From NCBI RefSeq assembly GCF_052057775.1, contig NZ_CP195121.1, positions 1,922,001 through 1,986,000 on the forward strand: a stretch of 64,000 bases of DNA, given 5' to 3'. Every line of letters starts with the position of its first letter. Position 1 is the stretch's first letter. Source of the stretch: Methanococcoides sp052057775 (GTDB lineage: Archaea > Halobacteriota > Methanosarcinia > Methanosarcinales > Methanosarcinaceae). The position numbers and the translations under genes were made by a program. Under the pieces are notes generated by a model. That model saw only the letters and a list, made by a program, of their open reading frames with translations, did no database searches and was not told where the DNA came from. This document shows positions 28,383 through 37,659 of this stretch, piece after piece.

Positions 28383-28499
28383 ATGTTAGGAATAGATGAC
28401 CCGCAAATATGGATCGCCTACGTCCTGTGCGTTGTAAGCGCTCTTGGTTGTATGGTATATGGTCTTTTAAAATGGAATGAAGAGGAGGAAGAATACTAA
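28383..28499 (+). CDS. Small membrane subunit of the Na+/solute symporter
   Basis: A 38-residue protein starting at ATG 28383 after GGTGACAATT. One hydrophobic helix (IWIAYVLCVVSALGCMVYGL) is followed by an acidic end (KWNEEEEEY). Its stop overlaps the symporter start (TAATG). Tiny accessory proteins with one helix and an acidic tail are known ahead of SSS-type symporters. Coupling and composition support a subunit role. Confidence 0.72.
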   Translation: MLGIDDPQIWIAYVLCVVSALGCMVYGLLKWNEEEEEY

Positions 28500-30085
28500 T
28501 GGCAGTGAGTACTCCCCTCCTCGGAGTTATTGTACTTATTTACCTGATGGTCGTTTTCTGGTGTGGCTGGCTTGCATACAAGCGTACCAAGGAAGTGGAC
28601 GACTATATGTTGGCAGGAAGGAATGTACACCCTGTGATTCTTGCCCTTTCCTACGGTGCTGCATTCATCAGTACATCGGCGATCGTAGGTTTCGGCGGTG
28701 CTGCCGCTGTCTTGGGAATGGGAATATTATGGCTTGCTGTTATGAACATAATCGTAGGTATATTCATTGCTTTTGTTCTCTTCGGATCCAGAACCAGGAG
28801 CATGGGTGTTAACCTTAAGGCAGTGACTTTCCCCGAGCTTCTGGGAAGGAGATTCCAATCCCGCTTCATCCAGGGTTTTTCCGGAGTGGTTATCGGCTTG
28901 TTCATGCCGCTTTACGCAGGGATTGTCCTGATAGGCGGAGCAAGATTTGTGGAAACCACACTGGGTATCAATTATGATATTGCGGTCATGATCCTCGCCA
29001 TCATTGTTGCAGCTTATGTCATTACAGGAGGATTACTTGCTGTCATGTACACCGATGCTTTGCAGGGAGGACTGATGTTCATTGGTATGGCCATCCTTCT
29101 GGTTCTGACATACATTAAGCTTGGAGGCATCACCGAAGCCCATCTGGCACTTACCAACATGGCAAGTCTGGTCCCTGACAGCCTCACAGCAGGAGGACAT
29201 ACCGGATGGACATCCATGCCGGCATTCGGCTCGCCTATCTGGTGGACACTTGTTTCAACACTGGTACTTGGTGTGGGGATCGGCGTTCTCGCACAACCGC
29301 AGCTTGCAGTGCGTTTCATGACCGTGAACAGCAAGAAGTCACTCAACAGGGCAGTATTTGTTGGAGGTCCTTTCATTCTCATGATGACAGGTGTTGCCTT
29401 TGTGGTCGGTGCACTTTCAAACGTGTATTTCTTCCAGACAGATGGACTAATATCCATCGCCGCAGCCGGAGGGAACCAGGACCTTATCATCCCGGAATAC
29501 ATCAACAATGCCATGCCTGACCTGTTTGTGATCGTATTCATGGTAACCCTGCTTGCAGCAGCAATGTCAACAATGAGCTCACAGTACCACACAATGGGAA
29601 GTGCAATTGGTCACGATGTCTACCGCGAATTCATTATGAAAGGCAAATCCGGCCAGACCGTTACTATGACAAGACTTGGAATTTTCATTACCATTATTGC
29701 AAGCGTAATACTCGCATATATCCTGCCGATCAGCATAATTGCAAGAGCAACAGCAATATTCTTCGGAATTTGTGCAGCAGCCTTCCTGCCTATGTATGCA
29801 GGCGCTCTTTTCTGGAAGAGAATGACTCGCGAAGGAGCAATTGCAAGTCTGTTGGTAGGTACATTTAGCAGCCTGTTCTGGCTGACATTTGTCCATTCAA
29901 AGGAGGCAGTTCCACTGGGAATTTCAAAAGCGATCTTCGGTATGGATACGATACTGACCGGAACCTGGACGGTCGTTGACCCTATACTTGTAGCAACCCC
30001 ACTTTCAGCCATTGTGGCCATTGCAGTCAGCCTTGCTACAAAACCACCATCTGAGGAGCACCTTGCTACCTGTTATAAAAAATGA
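28499..30085 (+). CDS. Sodium:solute symporter (SSS family)
   Basis: A 528-residue membrane transporter with about 13 hydrophobic segments. ATG 28499 follows AGAGGAGGAAGAATACTA. Family features include the early DDYMLAGRNVHPVILALSYG (helix 1 region), AAFISTSAIVGFGGAA, GGLLAVMYTDALQGGLMF, and AAAMSTMSSQYHTMGSAIGHD near helix 8, typical of Na+-coupled carriers for proline, acetate or related small solutes. The substrate cannot be told from sequence. It forms a two-gene unit with the 38-residue protein and ends before a good terminator. Confidence 0.92.
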   Translation: MAVSTPLLGVIVLIYLMVVFWCGWLAYKRTKEVDDYMLAGRNVHPVILALSYGAAFISTSAIVGFGGAAAVLGMGILWLAVMNIIVGIFIAFVLFGSRTRSMGVNLKAVTFPELLGRRFQSRFIQGFSGVVIGLFMPLYAGIVLIGGARFVETTLGINYDIAVMILAIIVAAYVITGGLLAVMYTDALQGGLMFIGMAILLVLTYIKLGGITEAHLALTNMASLVPDSLTAGGHTGWTSMPAFGSPIWWTLVSTLVLGVGIGVLAQPQLAVRFMTVNSKKSLNRAVFVGGPFILMMTGVAFVVGALSNVYFFQTDGLISIAAAGGNQDLIIPEYINNAMPDLFVIVFMVTLLAAAMSTMSSQYHTMGSAIGHDVYREFIMKGKSGQTVTMTRLGIFITIIASVILAYILPISIIARATAIFFGICAAAFLPMYAGALFWKRMTREGAIASLLVGTFSSLFWLTFVHSKEAVPLGISKAIFGMDTILTGTWTVVDPILVATPLSAIVAIAVSLATKPPSEEHLATCYKK

Positions 30086-30144
30086 AGATAACTGACCAGG
30101 GTAACGTCAGAATAAATTAGCAAATACTACAAATACTAAATTCT

Positions 30145-30172
30145 GTGGATCACCTGATCCACTTCTTTTTTA
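30145..30172 (+). terminator. Terminator after the symporter
   Basis: GTGGATCA-CC-TGATCCAC, a perfect 8-bp stem, followed by TTCTTTTTT. Confidence 0.75.
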
Positions 30173-30402
30173 ATTTAAAAAAGAAAGAACTGAAAGTCTT
30201 TTTGGACCCCCTTATTCTTAAACACAGAACAAAAATGAAGATCACTGGCTAATGCTATTCAAAGAACAAAGACCAAAGAACAGTGATAGGAAGGGCAAAA
30301 GCCTATGACGGAAAGTTAGAGGGGATGTTTATGTAGTATATAAGAATTACTTCGACTTTTGCCTGATAAAAGTTTGATTACATCGAATATAAAGGTATTG
30401 AT

Positions 30403-31596
30403 TTGATCCGTCCAACGACATCGAAAATCAGAAATAAGGTCCAAAACAAAAGTGTTATCATGAATTTTGGTGTCGTGATCCATGGGCCTGAAGTTATCGA
30501 CTCCGGTCATGCAAAAGTGGTACTTGAGATGTTCTCGAAAATGGGAAACGTCAGTGCAAAACTTGGTGGTGCCATGGGAAAGATCGCAGTCATGGATGCA
30601 CATATGGAAGATCTTATAGACATCAAGGAAAGCCTCAAACCCAGTATGGCAATTGATTCCCTTTTTAGTGAATGTGATGCTGTCTGTCTGCTCAATCACG
30701 GAAAAACAGTTAAGAACGGACTTGAATTTGGAGGCATAGTCATGTCAAGGTTGAAGGACAGGAACAGCAGACCTCTGATACAGATAGAAAGTCCGGGATG
30801 TGATGACGGAACCGTTGTCTATTGGAATGATAAAGGGCAGGATCTTGCAAAAAGGACAGGTGAGCTACTAGATCTGCCGGTGAATAAAGGACCTGACCAT
30901 GGAGATGTCCGGATCTCTTCGGCAGGCTCAAAGACATTCAGGAAAATAAGCGGAGTCCATTCCGGAGAACTCGTCATGATCGATGGTTTCGTTATTGGAA
31001 AAGCCACATCAGAAGATGTTTATATCGTAGTGGAGAATGGTTTTGTCATCGGACTGGAAGGCGGGATCGTAAAAGAACACGGACTTGAGAAGCTGCATAT
31101 GTATGAATCCAGGGAACCTCTTGATATCAGGACAGCCTGGGTGAAAACCGGTGCCATAAGAAGAAGTCAGAGCAAAGGACCTGGAATTCGACCACGAAAA
31201 TGTCGTACACTTATACATGAGAACAGACCTTCCTGCACCACTGCACTGATAGACCACATTGCAGAGAAGTCCATAGAACTTGCTGAGGGATGCAACTGTG
31301 CAATAACTGTTGGAGATGATACGACAGCAATAGCTGCTGACATTCTTTACAGGTTGCACATACCTGTCATAGGTATCACAGACGGAGATCCCGATGGATT
31401 CTCGCATACTGTGCATTTCTACCCGGGTTCAATTATCATGCAACTTGAACCGGGATGGGATGATATCATCGGAAAGATAATACAGAAAAAATTGTTCTGT
31501 GGAAAAGTCCGTACCGAATTTAGAAGTTTTGAGGAGATGAAAGATAGTGTTCAGGAAATTATCGGCGAAAAACTGATTTCTCTGACAATTTACTGA
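30403..31596 (+). CDS. DUF2117-like methanogen protein
   Basis: A 397-residue protein. A TTG start at 30403 has AAAGGT six bases before it; ATG 30460 (MNFGVVIHGPEV) is the alternative and begins at the domain proper. Features include VIDSGHAKVVLEMF, a central strand-rich domain (SGVHSGELVMIDGFVIGK), and a C-terminal Rossmann-like part (CAITVGDDTTAIAADILYRL, GITDGDPDGF). It looks like the archaeal DUF2117 family, whose function I do not know. The GDDTTAIAAD segment could bind a nucleotide. Single gene with AT-rich upstream DNA. Confidence 0.6.
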   Translation: MIRPTTSKIRNKVQNKSVIMNFGVVIHGPEVIDSGHAKVVLEMFSKMGNVSAKLGGAMGKIAVMDAHMEDLIDIKESLKPSMAIDSLFSECDAVCLLNHGKTVKNGLEFGGIVMSRLKDRNSRPLIQIESPGCDDGTVVYWNDKGQDLAKRTGELLDLPVNKGPDHGDVRISSAGSKTFRKISGVHSGELVMIDGFVIGKATSEDVYIVVENGFVIGLEGGIVKEHGLEKLHMYESREPLDIRTAWVKTGAIRRSQSKGPGIRPRKCRTLIHENRPSCTTALIDHIAEKSIELAEGCNCAITVGDDTTAIAADILYRLHIPVIGITDGDPDGFSHTVHFYPGSIIMQLEPGWDDIIGKIIQKKLFCGKVRTEFRSFEEMKDSVQEIIGEKLISLTIY

Positions 31597-31760
31597 AAAT
31601 ATAAAATAGAATATATGGATTTCTGTTTTATACAATCAATACAATTATGTATAATTTTAATAAAAATATTTATATTTTCCGTTTTTGTTACACACAGTTT
31701 AAATATAATAATCACTAATCTTTAATTGGGGGTAGAGAATACTCCATAGTATTTGGTACG

Positions 31761-32144
31761 GTGATGGACATGATCAGCTTTGGTGGGAAGCAATCAGGTG
31801 TGTCCAACGAGGAAATCGTTGAGTCACTCAAGAGTCTGGGAATGACACGAAATCTTGCTACGACAATTGCATATCTGTCAAATGTGAAAGAAGCATCTTC
31901 ACAGGAGATAGAGATGAACACCGGACTTCGTCAGCCTGAAGTCAGTGTGGCAATGAGAGCAATGAGGGAGAATTCGTGGGTCTCTGTCCATAATAAGAAG
32001 GTGACCGGCAAAGGAAGGCCTACAAAGATCTATTCTTTAACAACGCCTTTTGAGAAGATCATCAAATATTATGAACAAAAGATCCGTGAAGAGAACGAAG
32101 CAAGGATGCGCATAATCAACAAATTGAAAGATATGTCTAAGTAA
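31761..32144 (+). CDS. Predicted transcriptional regulator with winged helix
   Basis: A protein of up to 127 residues; GTG 31761, ATG 31764 and ATG 31770 are possible starts. Winged-helix features: LATTIAYLSNVKEASSQEIE, GLRQPEVSVAMRAMRENSWV (recognition helix) and KKVTGKGRPTKIYSL (wing). The C-terminus is a helix rich in Arg/Glu (KIIKYYEQKIREENEARM), likely for dimers. Family members in methanogens are general MarR/TrmB-like predicted regulators. It ends in a strong terminator. Confidence 0.8.
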   Translation: MMDMISFGGKQSGVSNEEIVESLKSLGMTRNLATTIAYLSNVKEASSQEIEMNTGLRQPEVSVAMRAMRENSWVSVHNKKVTGKGRPTKIYSLTTPFEKIIKYYEQKIREENEARMRIINKLKDMSK

Positions 32145-32148
32145 GAGT

Positions 32149-32171
32149 GCCCCGAACTTTTTATCCGGGGC
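32149..32171 (+). terminator. Terminator after the regulator gene
   Basis: GCCCCG ... CGGGGC stem with an AT-rich 11-base loop (aactttttatc), five bases after the stop codon. Confidence 0.6.
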
Positions 32172-32353
32172 CTCTTGTAAGATTTATTTGTTGATCGAAA
32201 ACATAATGATTTTAAGATAGCTATGCTTGTGACTTTAGCATAATTGGAGCTGAATTGCTTTAAAATGTGCTATGACAGTTGATACCAGTTATAGTTATTC
32301 GAGGGATATTATTTTTAAATACTATTCATAAATTGCAGGCATAATGCAATTCA

Positions 32354-32414
32354 GACATCATACCTAACTTTAGAGCCATATATCTGACATCATACCTAAA
32401 TGTCGCATCATACC
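32354..32414. repeat. Short direct repeats in the 32.2-32.5 kb intergenic region
   Basis: GACATCATACCTAA occurs twice, exactly (32354-32367 and 32386-32399), and a shorter copy GCATCATACC lies at 32405-32414. The region lies between convergent genes and holds no gene I can support. The repeats could be a binding array or a remnant. Confidence 0.55.
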
Positions 32415-32497
32415 AGCTATTCAGATCGATTATTAGATAGATTATAGTTAAAAAAAGAGTTTGCCATCGAATTGATAGCATTGGATATAAAAGCAGG

Positions 32498-32710
32498 TTA
32501 GCCACCGGATATTGCTTTAAGGATCGTTAGTGTGCCGGCCTCGACTGTTCCGTCGACCGGAACAGCCTGACCATTGTTTAATAATATGACAATCTCCTGA
32601 TTAATATCCAGTGTGTTCAGAAGGTCTTCGTAGGTTGATCCTTCCGGAACATCCATGATCTGGCCATCAGGACTCTCAGGATAGATCTTAATTTCAATTC
32701 GTGGACTCAA
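32498..32710 (-). CDS. Small archaeal modifier protein (SAMP / MoaD-ThiS-like)
   Basis: A 70-residue beta-grasp protein ending in Gly-Gly (LTILKAISGG), as required for adenylation and conjugation or sulfur transfer. MDVPEGSTYEDLLNTLDI and VILLNNGQAVPVDGTVEAG match ubiquitin-like MoaD/ThiS proteins. The start TTG 32710 overlaps the stop of the 41-residue gene before it. It may work as a SAMP modifier or as sulfur carrier for tRNA thiolation or molybdopterin. The neighbouring small gene suggests a dedicated role, but no E1 enzyme is adjacent. Confidence 0.85.
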   Translation of the reverse strand: MSPRIEIKIYPESPDGQIMDVPEGSTYEDLLNTLDINQEIVILLNNGQAVPVDGTVEAGTLTILKAISGG

Positions 32711-32832
32711 TCTAGTAGTTCACCACCTTCTCCCTTGAGATCATCGAGGTTTTCGTGTATCAGTTTATCTTCCAGAATTTCGAGCTTCTTCTCGCCTTTA
32801 CGTTCTGATTCGCGTTTGTTATATTTAGACAT
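32707..32832 (-). CDS. 41-residue charged partner of the SAMP gene
   Basis: Begins at ATG 32832 after AATGAGGTGAAAATGT. A basic first half (KYNKRESERKGEKKLEI) and acidic second half (ENLDDLKGEGGELLD) give a highly charged helix. The stop overlaps the SAMP start, so the two are translated together. It has no recognised family. Coupling to SAMP makes it a possible partner or substrate. Confidence 0.6.
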   Translation of the reverse strand: MSKYNKRESERKGEKKLEILEDKLIHENLDDLKGEGGELLD

Positions 32833-32958
32833 ACATTTTCACCTCATTAATTAACTGGGTCCGTATAGTTATTAATCCTTTCGAAGAAGGGTATATATAC
32901 CCCTTAATGAGAAGCAGAACCGGCAATATTTATCACATATCAACCAGAACTGGAACAT

Positions 32959-33618
32959 ATGTACAATTCACTGATCTTTGATGCAGACGGCGTTCTGATG
33001 GACTCCATGCCATGTCATGCTGATGCCTGGATACACACATTTTCAGAAGTAGATATTGATATCGTGCGACAGGACATATATGATATTGAAGGCTCCAATC
33101 ACGTCGGCGTCATTAAATTAATATTCGAAAGAGCCGGGCGTGAAGCCAACTCTGAGCTCATAGAAAAACTCAGAGTACGCAAACGTGAACTTTTCTTAAA
33201 AAAGAGGAACATTGCTCCTTTTAAAGGAATGTACGATCTGCTCAAAGAGCTGAAGGAAAAATTCCACCTTGCTGTAGTCTCAGGTTCCGATCGCCCTATC
33301 GTAGATAGCATGCTAAATGAGTTCTACCCGGATATCTTTGAAGTGATCATAACCGGTGCTGACGTCACCAATGGAAAACCCGACCCAGAACCATACCTGA
33401 AGGCCATAGAAATTCTTGGTGCAAAAAAAGACAGCTGTCTTGTGATAGAGAATGCACCCCTGGGAGTGGATTCTGCAAAGGATGCCGGACTCTTCTGTGT
33501 GGCTGTCGCAACTTATGTTACTGCTGAAAAACTAAAGAAAGCAGACATCATATTCCCGGACCATGCCCCGTTGATGGAATTTCTGGCCGGTCTGGAAACG
33601 GAAGATCAGGTTCAATGA
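32959..33618 (+). CDS. HAD-family phosphatase, beta-phosphoglucomutase-like subgroup
   Basis: A 219-residue HAD hydrolase: motif I FDADGVLMDS (residues ~7-16), motif II VVSGSDRP, motif III and IV in GKPDPEPYL and VIENAPLGVDSAKDAGL. A helical cap (residues ~20-85) is of the C1 type found in phosphoglycolate phosphatase and beta-phosphoglucomutase relatives. The substrate is unclear: a small sugar phosphate or phosphoglycolate. Single gene with its own upstream region; the start ATG lacks a strong ribosome site, so a short leader is possible. Confidence 0.88.
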   Translation: MYNSLIFDADGVLMDSMPCHADAWIHTFSEVDIDIVRQDIYDIEGSNHVGVIKLIFERAGREANSELIEKLRVRKRELFLKKRNIAPFKGMYDLLKELKEKFHLAVVSGSDRPIVDSMLNEFYPDIFEVIITGADVTNGKPDPEPYLKAIEILGAKKDSCLVIENAPLGVDSAKDAGLFCVAVATYVTAEKLKKADIIFPDHAPLMEFLAGLETEDQVQ

Positions 33619-33737
33619 GACATTATCAAGAGATAAAACATAAAATTTTTCAAAAAAGAAGGAAATGATCAGTATTTCTGATCAATACCCTTACAGTAGA
33701 TGACTTTTGATTTGATCTCAGCCAAGTTCAGTTGTAT

Positions 33738-35648
33738 TTAAACAAGCCTTACAGTCTCAAGGTTTGTAAGTGCTCTTGTTTCAAGACGGTATTTCTTATG
33801 TAATGAGCTTGCAAGATCAATACAGGAACGTTCATCGCCATGTTCTGTGAAGACACGTTCAGGCTGTGGTTTCATCTTCTTGAAGAAGTCCATTAGCTGT
33901 TTCCTGTCGGAGTGTCCTGAGAAACCATCGACAACTTCAACGCCCATGTTCATCTGCACGACCTCAGTTCCGTTCCTGGATGAGAGTGGGATCTCTTTCC
34001 AGCCTTTCTGGATACGTCTTCCAAGAGTTCCGTCTGCCTGGTAACCGACGAAGACGAGAGTGTTGTTAGGATCAGGTGCAAATGCTCTGAAGTATTCCAT
34101 AACAGGACCTGCGTTCATCATACCGGAAGTTGAGAGGATCACGCATGGATGTGGCTCATTTATGATCTTCTGTCGCAGGTCATTGGAGTCCACCGGCTTG
34201 AAGCATTCTGCAAGGAACGGGTTCTGTCCCTTCTGGAAAATGAGCTTTCTCAGATTGTTGTTAAGGTATTCGGGATATGTCGCATGTATAGCTGTAGCTT
34301 CCCAGATCATACCATCGAGATATACCGGGATATCATCAATAATACCTTTTCTGATAGCATCTTCAAGTACGATCATAACTTCCTGGCTTCTTCCAACTGC
34401 AAAGGCAGGGATGAGTACAATACCATTGTTAGCAATTGTGTTCTTGACGATCTGCTGAAGGTTTCTCTCAGCATCCTTGAGGGATGGCTGTGTTGCGCTC
34501 GCAGCACCATAAGTAGACTCGGTTATGACAGTTTCAACACGAGGGAACTTATTGACTGCAGGGTCAAAGAGCCTTGTTGGTCCGTACTTGTAGTCACCTG
34601 TTATAACAACATTGTGAAGTCCGTCCCCAATATGGAAATGTGATATTGCAGAACCGATGATATGACCTGCATTGTGGAATGTGAGCTTTATGTCAGGTGC
34701 AATATCGGTCACTTCTTCATAATCAAGTGCAATGGTGTGTTTGAGCCCTTCACGCACATCTGCAGACTCATAAGGTATCCTTTTAGCGTCCTTTGCAGCA
34801 ACATCGATATAGTCAAGCTGCAGAAGCACCATCATGTCCCTAGTAGGCGATGTGCAGTAGATCGGCCCCTCATAGCCATATTTGTAGAGAAGAGGAACAA
34901 GTCCCTGGTGGTCAAGGTGAGCATGTGTAAGTACCACAGCATCGATCTGGTTAAGTGGCTGCACCTCAGGCAAATAGAGATACGGCGTCATGTTATCATC
35001 AGAACCAACGTTCACCCCACAATCGACCATAACCTTAGACTCAGGAGTTGAGAGAAGGAAACAGCTTCTTCCGACCTCTTTACAGCCTCCGAGCGATGTG
35101 ACCCTAACCCACTTGTCCTTGGAAGTGCATTCCCTGTGGATACTGCGTCCAACGGTCTTGAGGATCTCTTTACGCTCCTTGTGGTTGGTTCGCATGAACT
35201 CCCTTATGTTATTGACAGTACGTGATTTGATAGGTGGTGTACGGACAACCTTTGGCGTCCATCCGATCCTCTTTGTGATCTCACGAAGGGTTTCCCCATG
35301 TTTGCCTATCACAAGTCCGGGTTTTTCCGCCTCAATTATAACTTCACCAACGTCAGGATCGAAATGAAAATTAGAGAGAACAGATTCTTTTGGAACGGTA
35401 TCTTTTATTTTATCGATAGCTTCCTCAGGAGGAACTAAAACCTTGGGATCCGGACGAACGACTATCCTTGTCCGAAGAGCTTTTGCAAGGTTCCTAACAA
35501 CATGCCCATTGTCTGCAAATTGCTTCGGATCCTCTGTATAAACAACAAGCTGAGGACCCTCGAATTCAACACTTGTAATGGTAGTTCCGTCAGGGACCTT
35601 CTCTTCTATTTTCTTTTTTAGGTCAGATAGTACATCTTCTATTGCCAT
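33738..35648 (-). CDS. fttA: aCPSF1/FttA ribonuclease, transcription termination factor
   Basis: A 636-residue archaeal CPSF73-like protein. Residues 1-~145 hold two KH-type RNA-binding domains (GLVIGKHGETLREITKRIGW). The rest is metallo-beta-lactamase/beta-CASP: VLTHAHLDHQGLVP for metals, then GDYKYGPTRLFDP, TESTYGA, VFVGYQADGTLGR and HSDRKQLMDFF with the final His residues. This nuclease cuts U-rich RNA after genes and terminates transcription in archaea. It lies next to the proteasome subunit gene in the same orientation. Confidence 0.95.
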   Translation of the reverse strand: MAIEDVLSDLKKKIEEKVPDGTTITSVEFEGPQLVVYTEDPKQFADNGHVVRNLAKALRTRIVVRPDPKVLVPPEEAIDKIKDTVPKESVLSNFHFDPDVGEVIIEAEKPGLVIGKHGETLREITKRIGWTPKVVRTPPIKSRTVNNIREFMRTNHKERKEILKTVGRSIHRECTSKDKWVRVTSLGGCKEVGRSCFLLSTPESKVMVDCGVNVGSDDNMTPYLYLPEVQPLNQIDAVVLTHAHLDHQGLVPLLYKYGYEGPIYCTSPTRDMMVLLQLDYIDVAAKDAKRIPYESADVREGLKHTIALDYEEVTDIAPDIKLTFHNAGHIIGSAISHFHIGDGLHNVVITGDYKYGPTRLFDPAVNKFPRVETVITESTYGAASATQPSLKDAERNLQQIVKNTIANNGIVLIPAFAVGRSQEVMIVLEDAIRKGIIDDIPVYLDGMIWEATAIHATYPEYLNNNLRKLIFQKGQNPFLAECFKPVDSNDLRQKIINEPHPCVILSTSGMMNAGPVMEYFRAFAPDPNNTLVFVGYQADGTLGRRIQKGWKEIPLSSRNGTEVVQMNMGVEVVDGFSGHSDRKQLMDFFKKMKPQPERVFTEHGDERSCIDLASSLHKKYRLETRALTNLETVRLV

Positions 35649-35751
35649 TAAACAGCCTTCCTATTTGAAAAAAGTCAAAAAATGTTAAGTTTTTTAAAAA
35701 AATATAGTTAGATAAGATCAAAACCATAGAACGGATCTTATCTTCATGGGA

Positions 35752-36384
35752 TCAGTTTAGGGCTTCACGTTTTTTCTTAACCTCTTCCTGATCAAGTCTT
35801 TCATATTTGTCTTTTGTGATCACAACGACATCAATGCCTTCACCGGAAGCGGAATCTCTCTTCATCGCATTGTGAAGAGCACGTATTGCAAGGTCAACTC
35901 CCTCTTCTACGGTCATGTCATCTTTGTAACGGTCCTCAAGGACACCATAAGCCATCGGGGAACCTGAACCTGTTGCAACTGCCTTGGTCTCTTCGATCTT
36001 TCCACCGAGAGCATCCAGTGAATAGACCGCAGGTCCGTTCTTGTCAAATCCGCCTATGAGTAACTGCACCATAAGTGGATAATACCTCTGACCGCTTAAC
36101 AGGTTGGAGAGAAGTGTTGCAATACCTTTGATCGTAACAGACTCCTGCCTCCTCATCTTGAAAAGTTTGGATTCTACACTAATGACACGTACGATCTGCT
36201 GTGCATCACCTACAGAACCTGCTGTGGTCATTCCTACAAGATCATCGATCTGGTAGATCTTCTTTGCAGTCTTGCTTGCGATAAAGTTGCCCATGGTTGC
36301 CCTCTGTTCAGTAGCAAGGACTACCCCATCAGAGCACACTATACCTACAGTAGTTGTGCCTTTTAAATGCTTATCATTATCCAT
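35752..36384 (-). CDS. psmB: 20S proteasome beta subunit
   Basis: A 210-residue subunit. A 9-residue propeptide ends at Gly before Thr10 (KGTTTVGIVCSDGVVLATE), the catalytic N-terminal Thr after self-cleavage. Lys and Asp partners lie in the conserved positions (DGVVLATEQRATMGNFIASK). GSGSPMAYGVLEDRYKDDMT and MKRDSASGEGIDVVVI are typical of archaeal beta subunits. With the alpha subunit, encoded elsewhere, it forms the central chamber for protein degradation. Confidence 0.96.
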   Translation of the reverse strand: MDNDKHLKGTTTVGIVCSDGVVLATEQRATMGNFIASKTAKKIYQIDDLVGMTTAGSVGDAQQIVRVISVESKLFKMRRQESVTIKGIATLLSNLLSGQRYYPLMVQLLIGGFDKNGPAVYSLDALGGKIEETKAVATGSGSPMAYGVLEDRYKDDMTVEEGVDLAIRALHNAMKRDSASGEGIDVVVITKDKYERLDQEEVKKKREALN

Positions 36385-36518
36385 TAATTATACCTCATAG
36401 CAAAAAACGAGAAAATCAATAGGTAAAAATGTGTCTTGCTTCCCGCAATACAACATCTGTTTAGTGATTTTATTATATAAATTTATCCATAGTGATTTTT
36501 GAAATGCTAGATCAGAGA

Positions 36519-37025
36519 TCAAATGATACCGATCTCATCTGCAAGATCCCGGACCCTGGTTATGGCCTCCTGACCCATACCCCTGTCCTGCATACGCCTG
36601 ATACAACGTGAGATGTTCACACGTTCTTCACCCATTACAAGATTATCAGCATGACATACTATTTTCTCTTCAAGAGTGACAGGAAGATAATCATCCTCAG
36701 GAATACCCAGAACCAGGGCCTCCTGCCGGGTTATACCCGCACCGATGTGATTCTTGATGATCATTACAATGCGTGAGTCCAGACCAAGCTCTTCAGCTAT
36801 CGATACACCTTCAAGGGCATGCCGTATCCCATGGGTACGGGACCTGCCGATATCATGAAGGAGAGCTCCGATCTCCACTATTTCAAGATCAACATCATTC
36901 CCAGCCTCCCTGTATGCAGCAGCGATCTCCACTGCAATACCCGAAACTACCTGACAATGACGAATAACATTAGCTGCACAACCTGCTTCCTCAAGCAATC
37001 TCAGGGCATCGGAAGGCGTTATCAT
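36519..37025 (-). CDS. HD-domain phosphohydrolase (TIGR00295-like)
   Basis: A 168-residue protein with the HD metal-site order: HCQVVSGIAVEIAAAY, then LLHDIGRSRTHGIRHALEGV with paired His-Asp residues, and a later Asp in CHADNLVMG. The small family is common in archaea next to information-processing genes. It probably hydrolyses a nucleotide or RNA cyclic phosphate; the substrate is unknown. The start ATG lies within a few bases of the TFE stop, so they share an operon. Confidence 0.85.
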   Translation of the reverse strand: MITPSDALRLLEEAGCAANVIRHCQVVSGIAVEIAAAYREAGNDVDLEIVEIGALLHDIGRSRTHGIRHALEGVSIAEELGLDSRIVMIIKNHIGAGITRQEALVLGIPEDDYLPVTLEEKIVCHADNLVMGEERVNISRCIRRMQDRGMGQEAITRVRDLADEIGII

Positions 37026-37027
37026 GA

Positions 37028-37534
37028 TCAGCTTTTTGATTGAAGGTCATTAAGACGTTTGGAGAGCTTTTCAACCATTGGGGAATTGTCCTCGAACATA
37101 AGGTCCTCACCGCATACCGGACAGAGGAACTCACATCCACTGGCATCGTTGAACTGGAACCTTACACATCCTTCAGGACACGTGTAGAACACATTGTCCC
37201 CTTCAAATTCAAGACGCATCTTGAGATTCCTTATAAGTTTCTTCTTTTCCTTTGCAAGATGGGATTCAATGTCACTAAGGTCCAGCTGCCACAGGTATGT
37301 CAGCCATCCACTACTGGAATCACGCTCCCTCCTGCAGATCGCAAGCTTGTTCTCGTTCATGATGAAAAGCGTCCTTCTGACAATGTTGAGCATGACACCG
37401 GTAGCTTCGGCGATCTGCTCGTCAGTGACCTCGCCCTCTGGCATCTTCTCTATCATCTCAAGCCCCTCTTCACCCATCAATTGTATAAGATATCCCCGGA
37501 CGACTGGATCATTTAAATCTGTCAATAATATCAC
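37028..37534 (-). CDS. tfe: Transcription factor E, alpha subunit
   Basis: A 168-residue protein with an N-terminal winged helix (VTDEQIAEATGVMLNIVRRT), a linker helix with WQLDLSDIESHLAKEKKK, and a C-terminal zinc ribbon (YTCPEGCVRFQFN, FLCPVCGEDLMFED; four Cys). TFE binds RNA polymerase and the promoter to help open DNA. ATG 37534 has AAGGTGATATT upstream. Two genes in tandem with the HD protein is a usual arrangement. Confidence 0.93.
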   Translation of the reverse strand: MILLTDLNDPVVRGYLIQLMGEEGLEMIEKMPEGEVTDEQIAEATGVMLNIVRRTLFIMNENKLAICRRERDSSSGWLTYLWQLDLSDIESHLAKEKKKLIRNLKMRLEFEGDNVFYTCPEGCVRFQFNDASGCEFLCPVCGEDLMFEDNSPMVEKLSKRLNDLQSKS

Positions 37535-37659
37535 CTTGCAAGTAAGATAGTATGTATAAGTAGATCGTATAAATAAATATAATATTAAGGATAGGACTCT
37601 TGTGTATTTTATTATTTATAGCTATTCCACAAAAAACCACGCCGACCTTATAAATAAGG

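Noticed and set aside
29014..29592. 192-residue minus-strand frame opposite the symporter
   Set aside because: Antisense of membrane helices; no family features.
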